DNA from: an uncultured Lysobacteraceae bacterium
Lineage (GTDB): Bacteria > Pseudomonadota > Gammaproteobacteria > Xanthomonadales > Rhodanobacteraceae
Assembly: GCA_946482585.1 (NCBI GenBank)
Contig: CAMLSI010000038.1
Coordinates: 1 to 17,173 of the forward strand
Direction: 5' to 3'
DNA: 17,173 nucleotides
Below are positions 13,677-17,173 of the stretch, in pieces. Below the pieces are notes generated by a model that was not told the origin of the DNA, did not search any database, and saw nothing but the letters and a program-made list of their open reading frames with translations. Within the stretch, counting starts at the first letter, position 1; each line of letters starts with the position of its first letter. The translations under genes were made by a program, and so were the position numbers.

Positions 13677-13723
13677 CACGTTTCCGGCGAATGCCGCGCG
13701 CTGTTTGCGGCTCGCCGCTGCGC

Positions 13724-13729
13724 GATAAT
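13724..13729 (+). promoter_or_regulatory. Possible -10 element for the OmpA-domain gene
   Basis: GATAAT lies 46 nt before the start codon. The upstream region has TTGCGG, but only 13 nt away, so the pair is not a standard sigma-70 promoter. Confidence 0.3.
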
Positions 13730-13774
13730 CGCCGCCGTTTTGCCGCCTCGTCCATGGAATCGGGAGAAACCCTT

Positions 13775-16087
13775 ATGCGTCGCTCGCTGCTCGCCCTGAG
13801 CATTTCCCTGGCCCTCGCGGCCGCTCATGCTCAGGAGCCCGGCGCGCCGCAACCGCCGGCGAACGATCCCAGCATCCCGATCACTTACGTCGGCACCAAT
13901 GCGCGCGTGAGCCTCGGCGTCAACGACGACGGCGACGTCAACGGCGAAGCGCTGGGCATCTTCGGCTTCGACGGCGATTCGGCCTGGATCGCGCAGCTCT
14001 GGCTCGCCGAGCACGGCGCCGGCGGCGTGCAGCTCGACTATCACTGGCTGCTCGGCGGCAAGACGCGCCAGGACACGATCGACGATCCCGACAGCGTGCG
14101 CGTGGCCAAGGCCTTCGTCGCCGTGGACCAGAACATCTGGAACGACCGCAAGGCGACGCTCGGCGTCGGCTACCAGAAAGACGATTTCTTCATCGACGGT
14201 TATCTGTCGGGCGCATTGACCGGCAATCGGTTCGCGGGCACGCGCACCGACACGACGACCTCGGTGCTGACCGGCGTGCAGAACGGGCATGCCTACACGC
14301 AGACGCAGACCATCAATGTCGTCACGGACGCGTTCGAGCATCCGTACGAAAAAGGCATCGGCGTGCGGCTCGGTCGCTATTTCGACGACTCGCTCTGGCG
14401 GCTGCGCGGCGGTCTCGACTACGAGCGGGGCAAGTTCAGTTCCGACCAGACCACCGTGTCGCTCGGCGTCGACAAATACATCCGCAACACCGGCTGGAGC
14501 GTGTCGCTCGACGCCGAGGCGTTGCGCAAGTCCGGCGATTTCGAGATCGACAAGAACGACACGCGCGGCTGGCTCAGCGTGCGCTACGAATTCGGCCAGA
14601 GCTATCGGCCCCGCGCGCCGTTCAAATACGAGACCGTCGCCGGCGTGCCGCCGGCGGTCGACAACGTCGACACGCCGCGGCCTACCCTGGTGCGCAACGA
14701 CGTACGCCTCGACGGCGACGCGTTCTTCGATTTCGACAAGTCCGACCTGCGTCCCGACGCGGTCGCCGCGCTCGATGAACTGCTCGCCAAGCTCAACGGC
14801 AGCGCGCGCGTGAGCCGCATCACCGTGATCGGCCATACCGACAGCGTCGGCAGCGTCGCGTACAACCAGGCGCTGTCGGAACGCCGTGCGGCCAGCGCGA
14901 AGGCGTATCTCGTCGCGCGCGGCGTGCCGGCCGATCAGGTCGACACGCGCGGCGAGGGCGAACTGAATGCGTCGTTCCCGAACGATACGCCGGCGAGCCG
15001 CCAGAAGAATCGCCGCGTCGACATCGAGTTCCTGACCATCGAGGAAACCTCGACGCCGGCGGTCGCGGCGAAACCGGCGCAGCCGGTCGAATGGCGGCGC
15101 GAACCGGTCGCCGCACCGGCGGCCTGGATCGAACGCGCGCTGCGTAATCCGGCGCAGCACAAGCGCACGGTGGACGTCTATCGTTTCGAACGCAGCTCGA
15201 CGACGACGACGCTGGGGCCGCGCCAGTTCGCCAACACCGGGCCGAACGCGGTCGACGACAGCGTGTCGATCGCGCGCGATGCGGCGGCGACGAGCATCGG
15301 CGTGCTCGCCAACGACACCGATCCCGAGAACGATCCGCTGACGATCACGGGGACGTCAGCGCCGGCCCACGGCACGGTCACGTTCAGCGCGGGGCAGGTC
15401 AGCTACACGCCGGCGGCCGGCTATGTCGGCACCGACAGCTTCACGTACACGATCAGCGACGGCTTCGGCGGCAGCGACACGGCCACCGTGACGATCACGA
15501 TCGGCGACGGCGGCAACCGTCCGCCGGTCGCGGCCAACGACACGGCGCAGACGCCGCCGGCGACGCCGGTGCGTGTGAGCGTGCTCGCCAACGACAGTGA
15601 TCCCGACGGCGATACGCTCACGATCGCTTCGGTGGGAACGCCGGCGCACGGCACCGCGGTCCGCAACAGCGACGGCACGGTCACCTACACGCCGGCCGCA
15701 GGCTTCGAGGGCAGCGACAGCTTCAGCTACGTGGTCAGCGATGGCCGCGGCGGCAGCGCGACGGCGCAGGTGACGGTCTCGGTCGCCGCGGGCGCGAACC
15801 GCCCGCCGGTCGCGCTCGACGACATGATCGGCGTGCTCAAGGGCGGCGGCGTCGATATCCCGGTGCTCGCGAATGACAGCGATCCCGACGGCGACCTGCT
15901 GCGCGTGATCAGCGTGGAGAATCTCGGCCCGCATCAGGCCACGCTGACGATCAACGCGAACGGCACGATCCGCTTCGAGCACCACCACGGCACGAACGGT
16001 CCGGGCCGTATCCGCTACACCGTCACCGACGACCACGGCCACGAAGTCACGGCGATCGTCACGATCAACGTGACCGAGATTCCGTAG
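13775..16087 (+). CDS. OmpA-family outer membrane protein with three C-terminal Ig/cadherin-like repeats
   Basis: A 770-residue protein. Residues 1-19 are a signal peptide ending AHA before QEP. About residues 25-290 are rich in alternating strands with aromatic ends (KATLGVGYQKDDFFIDGYLSGAL, GIGVRLGRYFDDSLWRLRGGLDYERG, GWLSVRYEFGQSY) and probably form an outer-membrane beta-barrel. Residues 309-420 are an OmpA C-terminal domain: FFDFDKSDLRPDAV, then GHTDSVGSVAYNQALSERRA, with the Asp and Arg used to hold diaminopimelate of peptidoglycan. A linker leads to three repeats of about 93 residues at 487-579, 580-673 and 675-770. The first two carry VLANDxDPxxDxLTI and VTYTPAAGxxGxDSFxYxxSDGxGGS; the third is diverged. 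ATG 13775 has GGGAGA upstream and directly precedes the signal peptide. It is a single gene, convergent with the phosphoesterase gene. Confidence 0.9.
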   Translation: MRRSLLALSISLALAAAHAQEPGAPQPPANDPSIPITYVGTNARVSLGVNDDGDVNGEALGIFGFDGDSAWIAQLWLAEHGAGGVQLDYHWLLGGKTRQDTIDDPDSVRVAKAFVAVDQNIWNDRKATLGVGYQKDDFFIDGYLSGALTGNRFAGTRTDTTTSVLTGVQNGHAYTQTQTINVVTDAFEHPYEKGIGVRLGRYFDDSLWRLRGGLDYERGKFSSDQTTVSLGVDKYIRNTGWSVSLDAEALRKSGDFEIDKNDTRGWLSVRYEFGQSYRPRAPFKYETVAGVPPAVDNVDTPRPTLVRNDVRLDGDAFFDFDKSDLRPDAVAALDELLAKLNGSARVSRITVIGHTDSVGSVAYNQALSERRAASAKAYLVARGVPADQVDTRGEGELNASFPNDTPASRQKNRRVDIEFLTIEETSTPAVAAKPAQPVEWRREPVAAPAAWIERALRNPAQHKRTVDVYRFERSSTTTTLGPRQFANTGPNAVDDSVSIARDAAATSIGVLANDTDPENDPLTITGTSAPAHGTVTFSAGQVSYTPAAGYVGTDSFTYTISDGFGGSDTATVTITIGDGGNRPPVAANDTAQTPPATPVRVSVLANDSDPDGDTLTIASVGTPAHGTAVRNSDGTVTYTPAAGFEGSDSFSYVVSDGRGGSATAQVTVSVAAGANRPPVALDDMIGVLKGGGVDIPVLANDSDPDGDLLRVISVENLGPHQATLTINANGTIRFEHHHGTNGPGRIRYTVTDDHGHEVTAIVTINVTEIP
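15233..16084 (+). repeat. Three tandem Ig/cadherin-like protein repeats within the OmpA-domain gene
   Basis: Repeat starts are near 15233, 15512 and 15797. Each opens with an N-x-PP/PN-A-x-DD-type motif and carries VLANDxDPxxD. Repeats 1 and 2 share the YTPAAGxxGxDSFxY core. Repeat 3 keeps VLANDSDPDGD but replaces the core with a His-rich FEHHHGTNGPGRIRYTV segment. Confidence 0.8.
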
Positions 16088-16098
16088 CGACGACCCAT

Positions 16099-16128
16099 CG
16101 GCGGCGCCGGCGACCGCCGGTGCCGCCG
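16099..16128. terminator. 13-bp GC hairpin between convergent OmpA-domain and phosphoesterase genes
   Basis: CGGCGGCGCCGGC, the loop GACC, then GCCGGTGCCGCCG, with a single G-U wobble. It begins 11 nt after the stop at 16087 and fills most of the 52-nt convergent gap. It is the strongest hairpin in the window and probably acts as a bidirectional terminator or 3'-end stabiliser, though no U-tract is present. Confidence 0.55.
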
Positions 16129-16139
16129 GTGCGCAGGCT

Positions 16140-16970
16140 TCAGCCGCGTGCGCTGAGCACCTGCGCCCAGGCCGGTATCGGTGCCGGCCGCGGACGCGAT
16201 TCGCCGGCCGCGGCGCGCATCAGCGCCGCGCGGCGCTCGCTCCAGTGCAGGAGCTCCAGCGTGCCGTCGGCATGTTCGACCAGCGCTGTACAGTGCTCGA
16301 CCCAGTCGCCGTCGTTGAGGTAGAGCACGCCGTCGTGCTCGCTCAAATGGCCGAAGTGGATGTGTCCACAAATCTGTCCATCGAGGCCGAGCTCGCGCGC
16401 CCGGGTCGTCGCGAGCGATTCGTAGCGCCGTATGTAGGCCAGCGCCTTGCCGATGCGCGACTTCGCGAGAATCGACAGCGCGTAGTAGGGCAGCCTCAGG
16501 CGCTTGCGCAGCGCGTTGAGCGAGCGGTTGGCGAAGCAGATCAGCCAGTACGCGTAGTCGCCGAACCAGGTCAGCCAGGTCTTGCCCTGATGGTCCGGAT
16601 CGAACTCGTCGCCGTGGCTCACGCGCAGCCGCTTGCCGTCGGCGGTCGTATGGACCGCATCGAGCGCGATGTCGACCGCGCCGATGCGCTGCCCGGCCAT
16701 GCCGCGGAAGCGGCTGTCGTGGTTGCCCGGAATGTAGGTGACCTGCGTACCGTTTGCGGCAATGTCGAGAAATTCCGCGAGTACCTCGCTGTGGCGCGCG
16801 GGCCAGTACGGCGTCTGTTCCATCGCTTCGAGATCGATGATGTCGCCGACGAGGTACAGCTGTTCGCAGCGCGTCGAGCGCAGGAAGTCGAGCAGGAAAT
16901 CGGCACGGCAATCGCGCGTGCCCAGGTGAACGTCGGAAATGAAGATGCTGCGGAAACGCAGGCGCTCCAT
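16140..16970 (-). CDS. Calcineurin-like metallophosphoesterase, UDP-2,3-diacylglucosamine diphosphatase-like
   Basis: A 276-residue protein with a full set of metallophosphoesterase motifs: D13-V-H15, G-D43-I-I-D46, G-N83-H-D85, S-H119-G-D and G-H203-I-H205. The SDVHLGTRDCRADFLLDFLR start and the ICGHIHFGHLS...YLNDGDWVEHCTALVEH end match the LpxH-like family, longer than E. coli LpxH (240). LpxH hydrolyses UDP-2,3-diacylglucosamine to lipid X in lipid A synthesis at the inner-membrane surface. This branch is often a paralog with unproven substrate, so a strict lpxH name is withheld. ATG 16970 is the natural domain start; its ribosome site is poor. It lies 69 nt downstream of the SGNH hydrolase gene in the same direction and converges on the OmpA-domain gene. 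Confidence 0.85.
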   Translation of the reverse strand: MERLRFRSIFISDVHLGTRDCRADFLLDFLRSTRCEQLYLVGDIIDLEAMEQTPYWPARHSEVLAEFLDIAANGTQVTYIPGNHDSRFRGMAGQRIGAVDIALDAVHTTADGKRLRVSHGDEFDPDHQGKTWLTWFGDYAYWLICFANRSLNALRKRLRLPYYALSILAKSRIGKALAYIRRYESLATTRARELGLDGQICGHIHFGHLSEHDGVLYLNDGDWVEHCTALVEHADGTLELLHWSERRAALMRAAAGESRPRPAPIPAWAQVLSARG

Positions 16971-17039
16971 GGCACGCCCCGGTAGTCTGGCCGGAGCAAG
17001 ACTAGGCGGCGCACGTATCCGCTGCGTTGCCGATCGGGG

Positions 17040-17173
17040 TCAGCGCGATGACAGCGCGCGCCGGGCCTGTGGCAGCAGGGTTTCGAGCCAGTCCGAATAT
17101 TGCAGACCGGACGGGTGCAGGCCGTCGTCGGTGAGCCCGGCCGGGTCGGCGCCGATGCGGCGCGAAATCGCAC
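17040..17173 (-). CDS. SGNH/GDSL-type hydrolase, C-terminal fragment (5' end beyond window)
   Basis: The last 43 codons of a minus-strand gene that enters from beyond the window, ending in TGA at 17040-17042. The readable end contains LTDDGLHPSGLQYSDWLETLLPQARRAL. The D-G-L-H-P block is the conserved Asp-His pair of SGNH hydrolases (block V), followed by the customary final helix. The nucleophilic Ser and the Gly and Asn blocks would lie outside the window. The fragment is too short to say which ester is cleaved. A second minus-strand frame is open across the same bases and runs on into the phosphoesterase gene, but it shows no family motif. Confidence 0.7.
   Translation of the reverse strand, partial: AISRRIGADPAGLTDDGLHPSGLQYSDWLETLLPQARRALSSR

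Noticed and set aside
13676..15160. 494-codon minus-strand open frame opposite the OmpA-domain gene
   Set aside because: Shadow of the plus-strand gene; the plus strand has clear OmpA motifs and a signal peptide.
16619..17173. Minus-strand open frame running through the phosphoesterase start into the window edge
   Set aside because: It overlaps the metallophosphoesterase in another frame and has no family motif, whereas a different frame at 17040-17173 gives a proper SGNH hydrolase ending.

Overview
This is a GC-rich window (roughly 70% GC by eye) with dense protein-coding content, short gaps and typical Gram-negative proteins: an OmpA-family outer membrane protein, lipoproteins, a UDP-diacylglucosamine-diphosphatase-like phosphoesterase and signal peptides. 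Codon usage, gene set and the glutaredoxin-HesB-rhodanese fusion suggest a gammaproteobacterium of the Lysobacterales (Xanthomonadales) such as a Rhodanobacteraceae relative. That placement is an inference from family resemblance. I see no rRNA, tRNA, CRISPR array, insertion sequence, phage gene or defence system. The window looks like chromosomal core and housekeeping-accessory DNA.

Layout. 1-1123 (-): secreted GH18 chitinase-like enzyme, cut by the window edge, divergent from a YhhN membrane protein (1284-1961 +). 2196-3062 (-): YpfJ-type zinc metallopeptidase; 3253-3462 (-): small lipoprotein. 3538-5766 (+): compact cluster of an SDR oxidoreductase, an AlkA-type DNA glycosylase and an Ogt-type O6-methylguanine methyltransferase, so two complementary alkylation-repair activities lie side by side. 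5767-6365: gene-free, repeat-rich block. 6366-7040 (-): DUF4124 protein, divergent from a threonine-aldolase-family PLP enzyme (7127-8161 +). 8252-10913 (-): DsbA-fold isomerase, DUF4287-SRPBCC protein, DUF1761 membrane protein and AraC-type regulator, probably one regulator-led group. 11086-11856 (+): short-form AMP nucleosidase. 12051-12383 (-): lipoprotein. 12581-13504 (-): CGFS glutaredoxin-HesB-like-rhodanese fusion. 13775-16087 (+): OmpA-domain protein with three C-terminal Ig/cadherin-like repeats. 16140-16970 (-): LpxH-like phosphoesterase. 17040-17173 (-): C-terminal end of an SGNH/GDSL hydrolase.

The most unusual region is 5767-6365. It holds four units of nearly constant length (89, 91, 91 and 91 bp). 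Each begins with a pair of facing DnaA-box-like sequences, TATCCACAG-N3-CTGTGGA. A further inverted TGTGGAT/TGTGCAC box follows at +35 to +37, and the unit ends in GCTTTGCGCA/G. A fifth, partial copy is also present. Between two units is a sharply AT-rich island (6223-6269) next to an exact TTATCCACA. This resembles a replication origin or a DnaA-titrating locus, or else a DnaA-box-bearing repeat family. A related terminal module recurs upstream of the OmpA gene (13648-13676). The sequence alone cannot decide between these.

Most convergent gene pairs are separated by strong GC hairpins without U-tracts, which are plausible bidirectional terminators.
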